DNA of 64,000 nt from Actinoplanes sp. NBRC 103695 (GCF_030269485.1 NZ_BSTL01000015.1:1-64000); one strand, 5' to 3'. Shown: positions 7,068 to 16,786, numbered from the stretch's first letter. Notes: generated by a model from the sequence alone, not told the origin. Numbers and translations: made by a program.

Positions 7068-9065
7068 TCAAGAACGATCGTGACTGGCCGTGAGTCGCGA
7101 CACATCGACAGGTTCCGGAAGCGGCGAGGACGGCGGCAGCATCGGCGGGGACGTTCGCAGACCCAGCATGACCAGCCACGCGACCAGTTGCCGGTGCACC
7201 GCGTCGGACCCGTCCAACTCGTCGCTCATCACCGGCCAGTCGCTGGGGTGCACCAGCATCGCCTCGGTCTGCCAGCCGCCCAGCCCGCCGTGCGAGCCGA
7301 CCAGTTCCTCGAACGCCGCCACCTCCTGCGTCACCGGGTCGACGGCGCTGATCAGCACCAGGTCGCCGACGTGCGCGGCCTCCTGGTGGCGCAGCAGGTC
7401 GGACGCCGCGTGCCGCCCGTACGGGGTCAGCGGGTCCTCGCCCTTGACCAGCCCGTCGCGGAGCCGGTGGCTGCCCGCCGTGCCGATCGCGACCGGGCCG
7501 CCCTCGCCGGTGTCGACGACGACCAGGCCGATGCCGGGGTGCGCGGCCAGACCGGAGACCAGATCCGGGTACGCCCGGTCGATCTGCGCGAGCGTCTGCC
7601 GGCCCTCGGTGTCCGGCAGGTAGACCAGGGACAGGTTGCCGGAGGAGACGACGGGTACCTCGGGCGCGGAGAGCCGTGCGACCACCTCGTCCAGCGTCTC
7701 GCCCCAGCGCTGGCGGAACGTGGCGCCCTGGCTGTGGCCGTGGTCGGAGAGCACGACGAGGTGGTAGTGCCGGGCCGCCTCGGGCGCGAGCCGTTCCAGC
7801 ACGCCGAGCATCCGGTCCAGGCTTTCCAGCTGGCGCATCGACTCGGGCCGGGCGGGGCCGGCGTGGTGCGCCACCTCGTCGTAGTCGACCAGGTTGCAGT
7901 AGACGACCGGGGCGCCGCGGGCCATCTGCTCGGCGATCAGCGACACGTTCACGTCGCGGAGCAGCATGGACGCCGGGCGCAGGGCGAGGAAGACGCCGGA
8001 GCGGCTGACCCGGGGCAGCAGGTTGCGCCGCCGCTGGAGGCGGGCCTGATGCAGCTCGACGATCACTTCGCCGACGCCGAGGACGATGGCGCGGGTGAAG
8101 CCGTACGGCGAGGCCATGAACGCCGCCCAGCCGCGCGCGGTCCGGCCGGGCAGCCGGGCGTGACTGATCGTCAGCAGGCTCAGGTCGGCGTCGCCGCTGA
8201 ACGCGTTGCCGATGCTGACGCCGCCGCCGGCGAGCAGCCCGTGACCGTCGCTGAGCCGCGGCTCGATCTGCGCGGCGTCCCGCGGCCGGTTGGTGACCAT
8301 CATCTTGCCGGTGTCTTTCTCGTACCACCGGAAGGCCGGGATCTGCGCGGAGGCGCCGTGCAGGATGCCGGCCTGTGATGCCGGCGTGGTGGAGGGGACG
8401 CCGGTGTGCCAGCCGGCCAGGGTGTGGCTGCCGGAGCGCAGCCAGTTGCCGATGGTGGGCAGGTTGCCGGCCCGGACCGCCCAGCGCAGCACCGGCTCGG
8501 CCACCCCGTCGAGCTGGATGACCAGCATGCCGGGCTCGGTGCCGGGCACCGGGCGGCGGAACGTCAGCAGGCGCCCGGACAGGCCCCCGGCCTGGCGCCG
8601 GCGCACGCCGCGCATCAGCCGCCGCGCCTCCTTGACGAAGGTGTCGTCGGAGCCGCTGTCGGCCATCCAGTCCAGGATGGCCGCGAAGATCACGGCCAGG
8701 ATCGCCGCCACGACCACCGAGGGCAGGCCGCTGACGTGGTTGCCGGGGTCGAGTTCGAAGGCCACCACGATGATCACGACCTGGGCGACGACGCCGAAGA
8801 GCATCGCGCCCCAGCCGCCGAGCACGGTGACGCCGACCAGCAGCAGCGGGCGCAGCACGGCGCCGACGACCGCGACCAGCACGACCAGGTTGAGCGTGTC
8901 CAGGACGTCGGCGCTGACCACGCCGGGCATCAGCCACAGGGTCAGGGTGAGCACCACGAACGTGACCAGCGCGCTGCGGAGAACGGCACGCAGCCGGGCG
9001 AGGATGCGGCGCGGCCCGAACAGGGCTCTGAGCTCCCCCTGCCAGGTGTTCGGGCGTACGGTCAC
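7068..9065 (-). CDS. Phage-holin-4_2-like membrane domain fused to alkaline-phosphatase-type phosphodiesterase
   Basis: 665 residues in two parts. Residues 30-135 contain four hydrophobic helices with the VLRPLLLVGVTVLGG signature of the 'phage holin family 4_2' membrane domain. From about 178 onward is a type I phosphodiesterase/nucleotide pyrophosphatase fold: metal Asp in VIQLDGVAEP (D186), nucleophile Thr in VPSTTPASQ (T226/T227), then NLVDYDEVAHHAG and VVLSDHGHSQGATF, which supply the remaining Asp/His ligands. It is therefore a membrane-anchored metal-dependent phosphoesterase; the substrate (lipid-linked or nucleotide phosphodiester) is not known. GTG start at 9065. Its stop abuts the secreted propeller protein gene. 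Confidence 0.85.
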   Translation of the reverse strand: MTVRPNTWQGELRALFGPRRILARLRAVLRSALVTFVVLTLTLWLMPGVVSADVLDTLNLVVLVAVVGAVLRPLLLVGVTVLGGWGAMLFGVVAQVVIIVVAFELDPGNHVSGLPSVVVAAILAVIFAAILDWMADSGSDDTFVKEARRLMRGVRRRQAGGLSGRLLTFRRPVPGTEPGMLVIQLDGVAEPVLRWAVRAGNLPTIGNWLRSGSHTLAGWHTGVPSTTPASQAGILHGASAQIPAFRWYEKDTGKMMVTNRPRDAAQIEPRLSDGHGLLAGGGVSIGNAFSGDADLSLLTISHARLPGRTARGWAAFMASPYGFTRAIVLGVGEVIVELHQARLQRRRNLLPRVSRSGVFLALRPASMLLRDVNVSLIAEQMARGAPVVYCNLVDYDEVAHHAGPARPESMRQLESLDRMLGVLERLAPEAARHYHLVVLSDHGHSQGATFRQRWGETLDEVVARLSAPEVPVVSSGNLSLVYLPDTEGRQTLAQIDRAYPDLVSGLAAHPGIGLVVVDTGEGGPVAIGTAGSHRLRDGLVKGEDPLTPYGRHAASDLLRHQEAAHVGDLVLISAVDPVTQEVAAFEELVGSHGGLGGWQTEAMLVHPSDWPVMSDELDGSDAVHRQLVAWLVMLGLRTSPPMLPPSSPLPEPVDVSRLTASHDRS

Positions 9066-9159
9066 GCGTCAAACGATCGCACAGGCGGCGTGACGCGGAC
9101 GGGTGACGTTGCCGAGGACACGTTGAAGGCCGGACAAACACCCCGGTAGCTTTCCGCGG

Positions 9160-10290
9160 GTGCTTCGCCGGACAGCCGCATTACTCGTCCTCCTCCTGCT
9201 CGCCGGATGCGTGGCCGCGGAGAAGCCGGCGCCCCGGAAGCTCGTGGTCGGCTATTACCCGAACTGGGGCACCTACGCCCGCGACTTCCAGGTCGGTGAG
9301 GTGGCCGCCGACCAGCTCACCCATCTGGTGTACGCGTTCGGCAAGGTCACCGGCGGCGAGTGCGCGGCGGGTGACGAGTGGGCCGATTTCCGCAAGCCCG
9401 GCCCGGCCGGTCCGTCCGGCAACATCGGCGCGCTCGCGAAGCTGAAGGCCGCGCATCCCGGCCTCAAGGTGCTGTGGTCGTTCGGCGGCTGGTCCTCCTC
9501 GGCGGGCTTCACCGAGGCGGCCCGCGACCCGGAGCGCTTCGCGGCGAGCTGCCATCGGCTGCTGAACGACCCGCGCTGGGCCGGCGTCTTCGACGGCATA
9601 GACATCGACTGGGAGTACCCGAACGCGTGCGGCGAGAGCTGCGACACCAGTGGCCCGGACGCGCTGGCCCGGCTGCTCGGCGCGCTGCGGCCGAAGTTCG
9701 GCCTGGTCAGCGCGGCGGTGCCGGGGGACGCGGGCAAGCTGCGCAAGGCGGACTACGCGGCGGCGGCCCGGCACGCCGACTGGCTCAACGCGATGACGTA
9801 CGACTTCTTCGGCACCGGCTCGGCCCCCGGTCCGACGGCGGCACATTCGGCGCTCACGGCGTACCCCGGAATCCCGCAACCGGGCGCGACCGCCGAGACC
9901 ACCGTGCGCACCCTCCGAGAGATGGGTGTTCCCGCCGAGAAGATCCTGCTCGGCGTGGGTTTCTACGGCCGTGGCTGGACGGGCGTGCGCTCCCCCACGC
10001 CGGGCGCGACCGGCACCGGCCCCGCGCCCGGGACCTATCAGAAGGGCCTCGAGGACTACCGCGTGCTCAGCCGGCGTTGCCCACCGACCGGCACGCTGGG
10101 CGGCACCTCCTTCGCCACCTGCGGCGCCCAGTGGTGGAGTTATGACACCCCCGAGACGATCAAGACCAAGATGGCGTACGCCAGGAGCAACGCGCTGGGC
10201 GGCGCCTTCGCCTGGGAACTGTCCGGCGACACCCCGTCGGCGACCCTGCTGCGGGCGATGAACGCCGGGCTCCGAGGCGCTGCCGGCTGA
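9160..10290 (+). CDS. Lipoprotein glycoside hydrolase family 18 (chitinase-like)
   Basis: 376 residues, GTG start. A lipobox LLLAGC puts the acylated Cys at residue 17, so the enzyme is anchored outside the membrane. LVVGYYPNWGTY starts the TIM barrel, SFGGWSSS is the substrate-binding strand 3 motif, and DGIDIDWEYP (145-154) is the complete DxxDxDxE catalytic motif with Glu152 as acid. NAMTYDFFG and GGAFAWELSGD are the strand 6 and 8 motifs. Hence an active chitinase or related N-acetylglucosaminidase is expected. There is no carbohydrate-binding module. Its stop codon directly touches the stop of the convergent LamG-like gene. Confidence 0.92.
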   Translation: MLRRTAALLVLLLLAGCVAAEKPAPRKLVVGYYPNWGTYARDFQVGEVAADQLTHLVYAFGKVTGGECAAGDEWADFRKPGPAGPSGNIGALAKLKAAHPGLKVLWSFGGWSSSAGFTEAARDPERFAASCHRLLNDPRWAGVFDGIDIDWEYPNACGESCDTSGPDALARLLGALRPKFGLVSAAVPGDAGKLRKADYAAAARHADWLNAMTYDFFGTGSAPGPTAAHSALTAYPGIPQPGATAETTVRTLREMGVPAEKILLGVGFYGRGWTGVRSPTPGATGTGPAPGTYQKGLEDYRVLSRRCPPTGTLGGTSFATCGAQWWSYDTPETIKTKMAYARSNALGGAFAWELSGDTPSATLLRAMNAGLRGAAG

Positions 10291-11022
10291 TCAGCCGATC
10301 CGCACCCAGACGTCGTCGACGGCGCCCCGGAACTGGTCGTTGTCGTTGTAGGCGCCCTTGCCGCCGATGCTGAGCGGGAACCGGTTGATCACCGACAGCT
10401 TCTCCGGCACCGTGACCTGCCCGCGCACCTGACCGTCGACCAGCACGCTGAGCTGGGTGCCGGACCGGCGGCACTGCACGGCGTGCCACCGGCCGTCGGA
10501 CACCGACACCGAGCTCCGCGCCAGCCGGATCCGGCTGGCGGCGACGTCGACCAGCACGCAGCTGGGCCGGCCCATTCGGCCGTCGACCTGCAGTTTGTAC
10601 TGGCTGCCCTTCCTCGAGTAGCCCTTCTGCAGCACGTTCTGGCCCTTGGAGGTCTCGGTCGCGGTCAGCCGGACCGTGGCGCCGAACTGGATCGGCCGGC
10701 GGCCGGGGTTGAGGTCGGCGGCGTGCGGGGTCTGCAGCACGACGTGCGGGCACTTGGCGCCGCTGCACTTCGACGGGAACTGGACGGCACGGCCGTTGCC
10801 GTGGGCGACGACGCCCAGCCGGCCGCCGCGGCGGGAGATCACCCGCATGGTGTGCCCGTTGCCGGAGTCGTCGGCGACGGCATGGCCGTCGAAGTCGTAC
10901 CGGGCGACCACGCGGGGCTGGGCCGAGGGAACGGCGGGCTGGGCCGAGGGCGCGGCCGCCGCTGGCAGCGCGCCGGTGAACAGACCTGCGGCGAGGGCTA
11001 CGGCGAACACGCTTCGCTTCAT
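10291..11022 (-). CDS. Secreted LamG/concanavalin-A-like protein
   Basis: 243 residues. Signal peptide MKRSVFAVALAAGLFTGA ends near ALPAAAA. The mature part (VARYDFDGHAVADDSGNGHT ... LSVLVDGQVRGQVTVPEK ... GGKGAYNDNDQFRGAVDDVWV) is the laminin-G-like jelly-roll used for carbohydrate or protein binding; the final 'F.G.VDDVWVR' strand is diagnostic. A pair of Cys (CSGAKC) precedes the core. Placed back to back with the chitinase gene (0 bp between stops), it is not in the same operon but could act on the same extracellular polymer. Confidence 0.85.
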   Translation of the reverse strand: MKRSVFAVALAAGLFTGALPAAAAPSAQPAVPSAQPRVVARYDFDGHAVADDSGNGHTMRVISRRGGRLGVVAHGNGRAVQFPSKCSGAKCPHVVLQTPHAADLNPGRRPIQFGATVRLTATETSKGQNVLQKGYSRKGSQYKLQVDGRMGRPSCVLVDVAASRIRLARSSVSVSDGRWHAVQCRRSGTQLSVLVDGQVRGQVTVPEKLSVINRFPLSIGGKGAYNDNDQFRGAVDDVWVRIG

Positions 11023-11146
11023 GCCCGAATTATCGCTTGTGATGCCTTTTGGGATGCTGGCAACCGGACCCTCTGTTCGGCCGAACCTGGCCGCCGACCG
11101 GACGAAGTACCCGAAACACCCCAGCTGACCTGCGCCCCGGGCGCGT

Positions 11147-12481
11147 CTACGGCGACTCGGTCTTCGGCGACTCGGTCTTCGGCGATTCCGTCTCCGTCGA
11201 TTCCGTCTCCGGCGACGCGCTGTCCAGCGGGACGGCACTCGACGGCACCAGGCCGAGCTGCACACCCTGCCGCGGCAGCAGCAGGTCGAGCAGCCAGTCG
11301 GCGGCCACCCGCACCCGGTTCCCCGGCATCGAGATCAGGTGGTACCCGCGGGTCACCGTCTTGGCCGGGAAACCCGACAGCGGCACGCCGAGCGGGTTCG
11401 CCGCCGCGTCCAGGCCACCCAGGTCCACCACAAAACCAAGATCATGATGACGGTACGGACGGGGCTTGCCTCGCCCGTACGACGCGGCGATGTTCTTCGC
11501 GACCGTGGTGCCCTGACGCGTCGCGTGCTGGGCGGTCATGCCGGTGATCTCCCCCGGCCTGGTCAGGTCCGGGACGGCGGCCGCGTCACCGCACGCGAAC
11601 ACCTCCGGGTACTGCGGGACGTTGAGGAACTCGTCGACCACCAGCCGGCCCTGCGTGGTGGCCAGGCCCAGACTCTGGATCAGCGGGTCCGGCCGGACGC
11701 CGACACACCAGATCAGCGAGCGGGTGGGCACGTAGTCGCCGTCGCTGAGACGCACACCGTCGGCGGTCGCCTCCTTCACGCTCGTACCCAATCGGACCTC
11801 CACCCCGCGCTCGCGCAGCACCCGGTCGGACGCCGCGCCCAGCCGGCTGTCCAGCGACGGCAGCACCTTGTCGGCGGTGTCGATGAGCAGCCACTCCGGA
11901 TGCAGGTCGGGCCGGTGCCGGGTCAGCGCGTCGGTGTAGAGCACGCCCTGGGCGGCCACCTCGGTGCCGGTGTAGCCCGCACCGACCACAACGAACGTGC
12001 AGCGCGACCGGCGCTCGTCCGGATCGGTCGCGGTGCCCGCCATCTCGATCTGCCGGGTGATGTGGTCGCGCAGGTAGAGCGCCTCGGGGATGCCGCGGTA
12101 ACCGTGCGCGTACTCGGTCACGCCGGGAACCGGGAGCAGCTTGTTCACGCTGCCGGCCGCGATCACCAGGCGGTGGTACCCGACGCTGCCCTTCTCGCCG
12201 TCCGGGTCGCGGTAGCCGACCGTCCGCGCCTCGAGGTCGAACGACTCCACCTCGCCGAGGATCACCTGCACGCCCGGCAGCGCGCCGGTCAGCGACACGG
12301 TGACCCGGCGCGGCTCCAGGATCCCCGCCGACACTTCGGGCAGAAGGGGCAGATAGAGGAAGTAGTCAGTGGGATTGATCACGATGATGTCCGCGTTGCC
12401 GCCGGAGAGCCGGGCGAGTTTACGGGCGGCGGTGAACCCGGCGAAACCGGCTCCGACTATGACGATCCGAGGGCGAGCCAT
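11147..12481 (-). CDS. ndh: Type II NADH dehydrogenase (NDH-2 family)
   Basis: 444 residues. FAD-binding GAGFAGFTAARKLA at 8-21, the NDH-2 signature DYFLYLPLLPEVSAGILEPR at about 37-56, NADH-binding VVVGAGYTGTEVAAQ near 165-180 and the second FAD motif VFACGDAAAVPD near 295. The C-terminal region (PYRHHDLGFVVDLGG... SGFPAKTVTRGYHLISMPGN) is the membrane-binding part. The enzyme passes electrons from NADH to menaquinone without pumping protons. The last 20 residues are TES/TESPK repeats encoded by 12-15-bp DNA repeats at 11150-11215, foreign to the family. It is divergent from the PBP gene; the 137-bp gap (12482-12618) must hold both promoters. Confidence 0.88.
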   Translation of the reverse strand: MARPRIVIVGAGFAGFTAARKLARLSGGNADIIVINPTDYFLYLPLLPEVSAGILEPRRVTVSLTGALPGVQVILGEVESFDLEARTVGYRDPDGEKGSVGYHRLVIAAGSVNKLLPVPGVTEYAHGYRGIPEALYLRDHITRQIEMAGTATDPDERRSRCTFVVVGAGYTGTEVAAQGVLYTDALTRHRPDLHPEWLLIDTADKVLPSLDSRLGAASDRVLRERGVEVRLGTSVKEATADGVRLSDGDYVPTRSLIWCVGVRPDPLIQSLGLATTQGRLVVDEFLNVPQYPEVFACGDAAAVPDLTRPGEITGMTAQHATRQGTTVAKNIAASYGRGKPRPYRHHDLGFVVDLGGLDAAANPLGVPLSGFPAKTVTRGYHLISMPGNRVRVAADWLLDLLLPRQGVQLGLVPSSAVPLDSASPETESTETESPKTESPKTESP

Positions 12482-12618
12482 CGCGGGTCCTTCCGTCGAG
12501 GTGCACCGTTTCGGGCACCAATGACCACGCTAGCGAAACGTGAACGGGCAAGCACTGTCTTGCGCGAAGCGGGTACCCTCCGCGAGTTCGCATTAAATAG
12601 TCCGATTTAGAGGTCTCG

Positions 12619-15045
12619 ATGCGCCGGTCTGACCGTTCACCAGTGAAGAACGCCGGGCTGCTCACGATTTGTGGGCTGCTGTCGGGCGTCGTCGTGGCGG
12701 CGGCCGCCTTCCCCGCCATGGCCCTCTCGGGTATCGCCGCCAAGGCCGGTGGCGACTCCTTCGCCGCCCTGCCCGCCGAGCTCAAGCGGGCCTCGACACC
12801 GCAGGCCACCCGGGTGGTCGCGGCGGACGGCAAGACCGAGCTCGCCCTCTTCTGGGACGAGTTCCGCAGCGACGTCCCGGCCAAGGGCATCAACAAGACC
12901 ATGCTCGACGCGATCGTCTCGGCCGAGGACCACAAGTTCTACGAGCACCGCGGCGTGGACATCAAGGGCATCGCCCGGGCCTTCGTCAACAACAGCAGCG
13001 GCGCCGACAACGGCCAGCAGGGCGCCTCCACGCTGACCATGCAGTACGTGCGCATGACGATGACCTACTCGGCTCATTCGCCGAAGGAGGTCGTCAAGGC
13101 GACCAAGGACAGCAACCAGCGCAAGGTCGCCGAGATCAAGTACGCGATGCAGGTCGAGAAGGAGATGACCAAGCAGGAGATCCTGGTCGGCTACCTCAAC
13201 CAGGCTCCCTTCGGCAACGGCTCGTACGGCATCGCCGCGGCCGCCCAGGTCTACTTCCAGAAGTCGCCCAAGAACCTCACGATCGCCGAGGCCGCGCTGC
13301 TGGCCGGCATGGTCAAGGCGCCGACGGGCTTCAACCCGACCACCCCCGAGGGCTTCCCGCGCGCACTGGACCGGCGCAACTGGGTCATCGGCAACATGCG
13401 CGACCTCGGCTACATCACCCCCAAGCAGGCCGCCGACGCGATCAAGTCCCCGCTGAAGAAGACGGTCAAGCGCACCACCAACGGCTGCGCCGAGGTGCGG
13501 ATCAACAACTGGGGCTTCTTCTGCGACTTCTTCTACCGCTGGTGGCTGAGCCGGGCCGAGTTCGGCAAGACCGAGTTCGAGCGGGAGCGGCTGCTCAAGG
13601 GCGGCGGCTACCGCATCGTCACGTCGCTGGACCCGAAGGCGCAGGCAGCCGCGTGGAAGAACGTGACCGCGAAGGAGGGCGTCAAGAGCAAGGACGCCCT
13701 GCTGCTCTCCGCCGTCGAGCCGAAGACCGGCCGGGTCCGGGCGCTGGTCGCCAACCGTCGCTTCAAGGTGGACGACCCGGCCCACCCGGAGAACAAGCTG
13801 TCCTCGGACCCGCGCAAGGCGGAGAAGGGGCTGCTCGGCACCTACCCGAACACGACGAACCCGCTGGTCACCGGCGGCGGGGACATCCGCGGCTACCAGG
13901 CCGGCTCGGTCTTCAAGATGTTCACGATGGTCGCGGCGCTGGAGAACGGGATGCCGCTGGCGTACCCGATCAACACCACCAACCCGTACCGATCGCCTCT
14001 GTACCGCGACCCCGGCGGGCCGTGCGGCGGGCAGTACTGCCCGTCCAACGCGTCGAAGAGCGAGAAGGGGCCGTTCAACATGTGGACCGGCTTCGGCGCC
14101 TCGGTGAACACGTACTTCGTCCCGCTGCAGGAACGCGTCGGCGCGGAGAAGGTGGTCGACGTCGCCAAGCGCTTCGGCGTGCAGTTCCGCGAGCCGGCCG
14201 ACAAGGAACGCGCGGACAAGGACGCCCACACGTGGGGCTCGTTCACCCTCGGCGTCTCCGCGTCCACCCCGCTGGAGATGGCGAACGCGTACGCCACCCT
14301 GGCCGCCGACGGCCTGTACTGCGCGCCCACCCCGGTGGAGAAGATCACCGGCCCGGACGGCAAGAAGATCGACGTCGGCGACCCGCAGTGCACCCGGGCC
14401 ACCGAGCCGGACGTGGCCCGCGCGACGATCGACGCGGCCCGTTGCCCGATCGGTGACAGCGCCCAGCTCGGCTCGTGCGGCGGCCACGCCACCGCGCGCG
14501 ACGCCCGGGGCGTCGTCAAGCACCCGATCTTCGGCAAGACCGGCACCACCGACAACGACCGGACCGCATCGCTGATCATCGGCACCACGTCGATGGTGGT
14601 GGCGGGCTATCTGGTCAACCCGGACTATCAGAACCATCCGTACAAGATGGACCACGACGTGGTGAACCCTGCGGTCGAGAACACGCTGCGCGACCTCATG
14701 AAGGGCAAACCCTCGGTCCAGTTCAAGAGGCCCAAGAGCACGAAGATCGCACTCGGCGAGCAGCGCAGCATCCCCGGCGTGGAATGCACGAGCATCGACG
14801 AGGCCAAGCGACGCCTGGAGGGTGCGGGCTTCGAGGCCTCGAAGGGCGCCGAGGTCCCGTCCGCCTGTCCGAAGGGCCAGGCCGCGGGCACCGAGCCGAG
14901 CGGGCGCACGGTCAAGGGCGGCTACGTCAGCATCCAGGTGAGCGCCGGCACCCCGGCCGGCCCGGGCGGTCCCGGCGGTCCGGGTGGCCCCAAACCAGGT
15001 GGCCCGGGCATCCCCGGCATCCCGCTGCCGCCCTTCAACAACTGA
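12619..15045 (+). CDS. Class A penicillin-binding protein with PASTA domain
   Basis: 808 residues. One N-terminal membrane anchor (11-32), then a GT51 glycosyltransferase with catalytic Glu in SAEDHKFYEHRGVD (E103), QGASTLTMQYVR and the EAALLAGMVKAP motif. The transpeptidase domain has SVFK (S430, K433), SVN near 500 and KTGT at 640. A single PASTA domain (IPGVECTSIDEAKRRLEGAG...) follows near 715-775, then a Gly/Pro-rich tail. It builds and crosslinks septal or side-wall peptidoglycan; PASTA domains sense muropeptides or lipid II. Start preceded by AGAGG. Present alone, without cell-division neighbours. Confidence 0.93.
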   Translation: MRRSDRSPVKNAGLLTICGLLSGVVVAAAAFPAMALSGIAAKAGGDSFAALPAELKRASTPQATRVVAADGKTELALFWDEFRSDVPAKGINKTMLDAIVSAEDHKFYEHRGVDIKGIARAFVNNSSGADNGQQGASTLTMQYVRMTMTYSAHSPKEVVKATKDSNQRKVAEIKYAMQVEKEMTKQEILVGYLNQAPFGNGSYGIAAAAQVYFQKSPKNLTIAEAALLAGMVKAPTGFNPTTPEGFPRALDRRNWVIGNMRDLGYITPKQAADAIKSPLKKTVKRTTNGCAEVRINNWGFFCDFFYRWWLSRAEFGKTEFERERLLKGGGYRIVTSLDPKAQAAAWKNVTAKEGVKSKDALLLSAVEPKTGRVRALVANRRFKVDDPAHPENKLSSDPRKAEKGLLGTYPNTTNPLVTGGGDIRGYQAGSVFKMFTMVAALENGMPLAYPINTTNPYRSPLYRDPGGPCGGQYCPSNASKSEKGPFNMWTGFGASVNTYFVPLQERVGAEKVVDVAKRFGVQFREPADKERADKDAHTWGSFTLGVSASTPLEMANAYATLAADGLYCAPTPVEKITGPDGKKIDVGDPQCTRATEPDVARATIDAARCPIGDSAQLGSCGGHATARDARGVVKHPIFGKTGTTDNDRTASLIIGTTSMVVAGYLVNPDYQNHPYKMDHDVVNPAVENTLRDLMKGKPSVQFKRPKSTKIALGEQRSIPGVECTSIDEAKRRLEGAGFEASKGAEVPSACPKGQAAGTEPSGRTVKGGYVSIQVSAGTPAGPGGPGGPGGPKPGGPGIPGIPLPPFNN

Positions 15046-15117
15046 TGCATATATGTGCTCAGAGCGGCAACGAACCAGACCCGTCGCGACGCGGTGATGC
15101 GTATATCTGCTCAGAGC
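15043..15117. repeat. Pair of 23-bp direct repeats between PBP and EI genes
   Basis: Copies at 15043-15065 and 15095-15117 share 21 of 23 bases (TGATGCRTATATSTGCTCAG plus AGC) with a 52-bp period. The second copy ends in the perfect palindrome TGCTCAGAGCA. The first copy overlaps the PBP stop codon. Might be protein-binding sites or a hairpin acting between the convergent genes; nothing identifies the protein. Confidence 0.6.
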
Positions 15118-15160
15118 AAAGCGGCGGAGAGGAACGACCGCGGGCGGCGAGCGGCCGGGC

Positions 15161-16786
15161 TTAGCGGCGGCGGGCGGCGGCTCGGGCCGCCGCCGGGTCG
15201 GCGCCGGCCAGGGCGCCCGCGGCGGCGGCCCGGCACTCGTCGAAGGTGCGAGCCGCGAGCGCGGCGCCGACCGCCGGGATGGCAGCCGGGGACATCGACA
15301 GGCTCGTGACGCCGAGCCCGGCCAGGACCACCGCGAAGTCCGGGTCCGTGGCCGCCTCGCCGCAGACGCCGACCGGGCGGCCCACCGCCTGGCCGGCCGC
15401 AGCGCACAGGGCGACCAGCGACAACAGCGCCGGCTGCCACGGGTCCAGCAGGTCGGCCAGCTCGCCGCTGCGGCGGTCGGCGGCGAACGTGTACTGGCTC
15501 AGGTCGTTCGTGCCGACGCTGAGGAAGTCGACGGCCTGCAGGAACTCGCGGGCCCGGACCGCGGCCGCGGGGACCTCGACCATCACGCCGACCGTCGGCA
15601 GGCCGGCGTCGCGGCAGAGCGCGGCGAACTGGGCGGCCTCGGCGACCGTGGTGACCATCGGCGCCATCACCGCGACCTTGGCCGTCGACGAGCGCGCGGC
15701 CTCGGCGATCGCCGCGATCTGCGTACGCAGGATGTCCTCCCGCCGGCGCGCGACCCGCAGACCGCGAATGCCCAGCGCGGGGTTGGGTTCCTGGTCCTCG
15801 CGCAGGAACGGCAGCGGCTTGTCCGACCCGGCGTCCAGCGTGCGGATCACCACCTGACGGCCGGCCATCGCCCCGAACACCGCCGCGTACGCCGCCACCT
15901 GCTCGGCCACGCCGGGCGGGTCGAGGTGGTGCTGGAAGAGCAGCTCGGTGCGGAACAGGCCGACGCCCTCGACACACACGCCGGCCAGCTCGGCGGCGCT
16001 GCCGATGTTGGCCAGCAGGGCGACCGGGTGGCCGTCCCGGGTGGCGCCGCGCACGTCCATGGCCAGCTCCGGTGAGCGGGACGCCGCGGTCGCGGGGTAC
16101 GGCTCGCGCGGGCGGACGGTGACCCGGCCGGTGGTGCCGTCCACCTTGACCGCGGTGCCGTCCGCGATGTCCAGGGCGCCGGAACAGGCCACCACGGTCG
16201 GGACGCCGCGGGCACGGGCCAGGATCGCGGTGTGGCTCACGTAGCTGCCCGCCGAGGTGAGCACGGCGAGCACCTCGGACGGGTCGAGCAGCGCCGCGTC
16301 GGCCGGCGCCAGATCGACCGCGACCAGCACGAACGGGTGACCGGGCCGGGGCAGCGCGGGCATCGGCAGGCCGAGGCAGGCGGCCACCACCCGGTCGCGC
16401 AGGTCGTCCAGGTCGACCGCCCTGGCGGCGAGCAGGCCGCCCGCGGCGAGCAGGGCGGACCGGTGCTCGGCGAGCACGGTGGCCACGGCGTGCGGGGCCT
16501 CGTGGCCGGAGCGGACGGCCATCGCGATGCCGTCCCGCAGAGTCCGGTCGCCGGCCAGCGCGGCCTGCGCCCGGAGGATCTCGGTGGTGGTCGGTTCGTC
16601 GGCGGCCTCGGCCCGGGCGCTGATGTCCCGGCGGACCGCGTCGATGGCCGCGAACGCCCGGTCCACCTCGGCGTCCGGGTCGGTCACCGGCCGGGGCGCG
16701 GGCAGCCGGGGCGGGTCGGCCAGCCGGTACGCCGGACCGGTCGCGGCGCCTGGGCTCGCGCCGAGGCCGCGAAGAAGTTCAGTCAT
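15161..16786 (-). CDS. ptsI: Phosphoenolpyruvate-protein phosphotransferase, enzyme I of the PTS
   Basis: About 541 residues (ATG 16786; an in-frame ATG at 16804 is possible, neither has a good ribosome site). N-terminal HPr-binding and swivelling phosphohistidine domain with the active His in SYVSHTAILARARGVPTVVA; C-terminal PEP-binding TIM barrel with LFRTELLFQ, GLRVARRREDILRTQ, VGTNDLSQYTFAADR and the Cys-containing VGVCGEAATDP. Catalytically complete. It transfers phosphate from PEP to HPr. Neither HPr nor any EII gene is in the window, so EI must serve components encoded elsewhere. Confidence 0.93.
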   Translation of the reverse strand: MTELLRGLGASPGAATGPAYRLADPPRLPAPRPVTDPDAEVDRAFAAIDAVRRDISARAEAADEPTTTEILRAQAALAGDRTLRDGIAMAVRSGHEAPHAVATVLAEHRSALLAAGGLLAARAVDLDDLRDRVVAACLGLPMPALPRPGHPFVLVAVDLAPADAALLDPSEVLAVLTSAGSYVSHTAILARARGVPTVVACSGALDIADGTAVKVDGTTGRVTVRPREPYPATAASRSPELAMDVRGATRDGHPVALLANIGSAAELAGVCVEGVGLFRTELLFQHHLDPPGVAEQVAAYAAVFGAMAGRQVVIRTLDAGSDKPLPFLREDQEPNPALGIRGLRVARRREDILRTQIAAIAEAARSSTAKVAVMAPMVTTVAEAAQFAALCRDAGLPTVGVMVEVPAAAVRAREFLQAVDFLSVGTNDLSQYTFAADRRSGELADLLDPWQPALLSLVALCAAAGQAVGRPVGVCGEAATDPDFAVVLAGLGVTSLSMSPAAIPAVGAALAARTFDECRAAAAGALAGADPAAARAAARRR

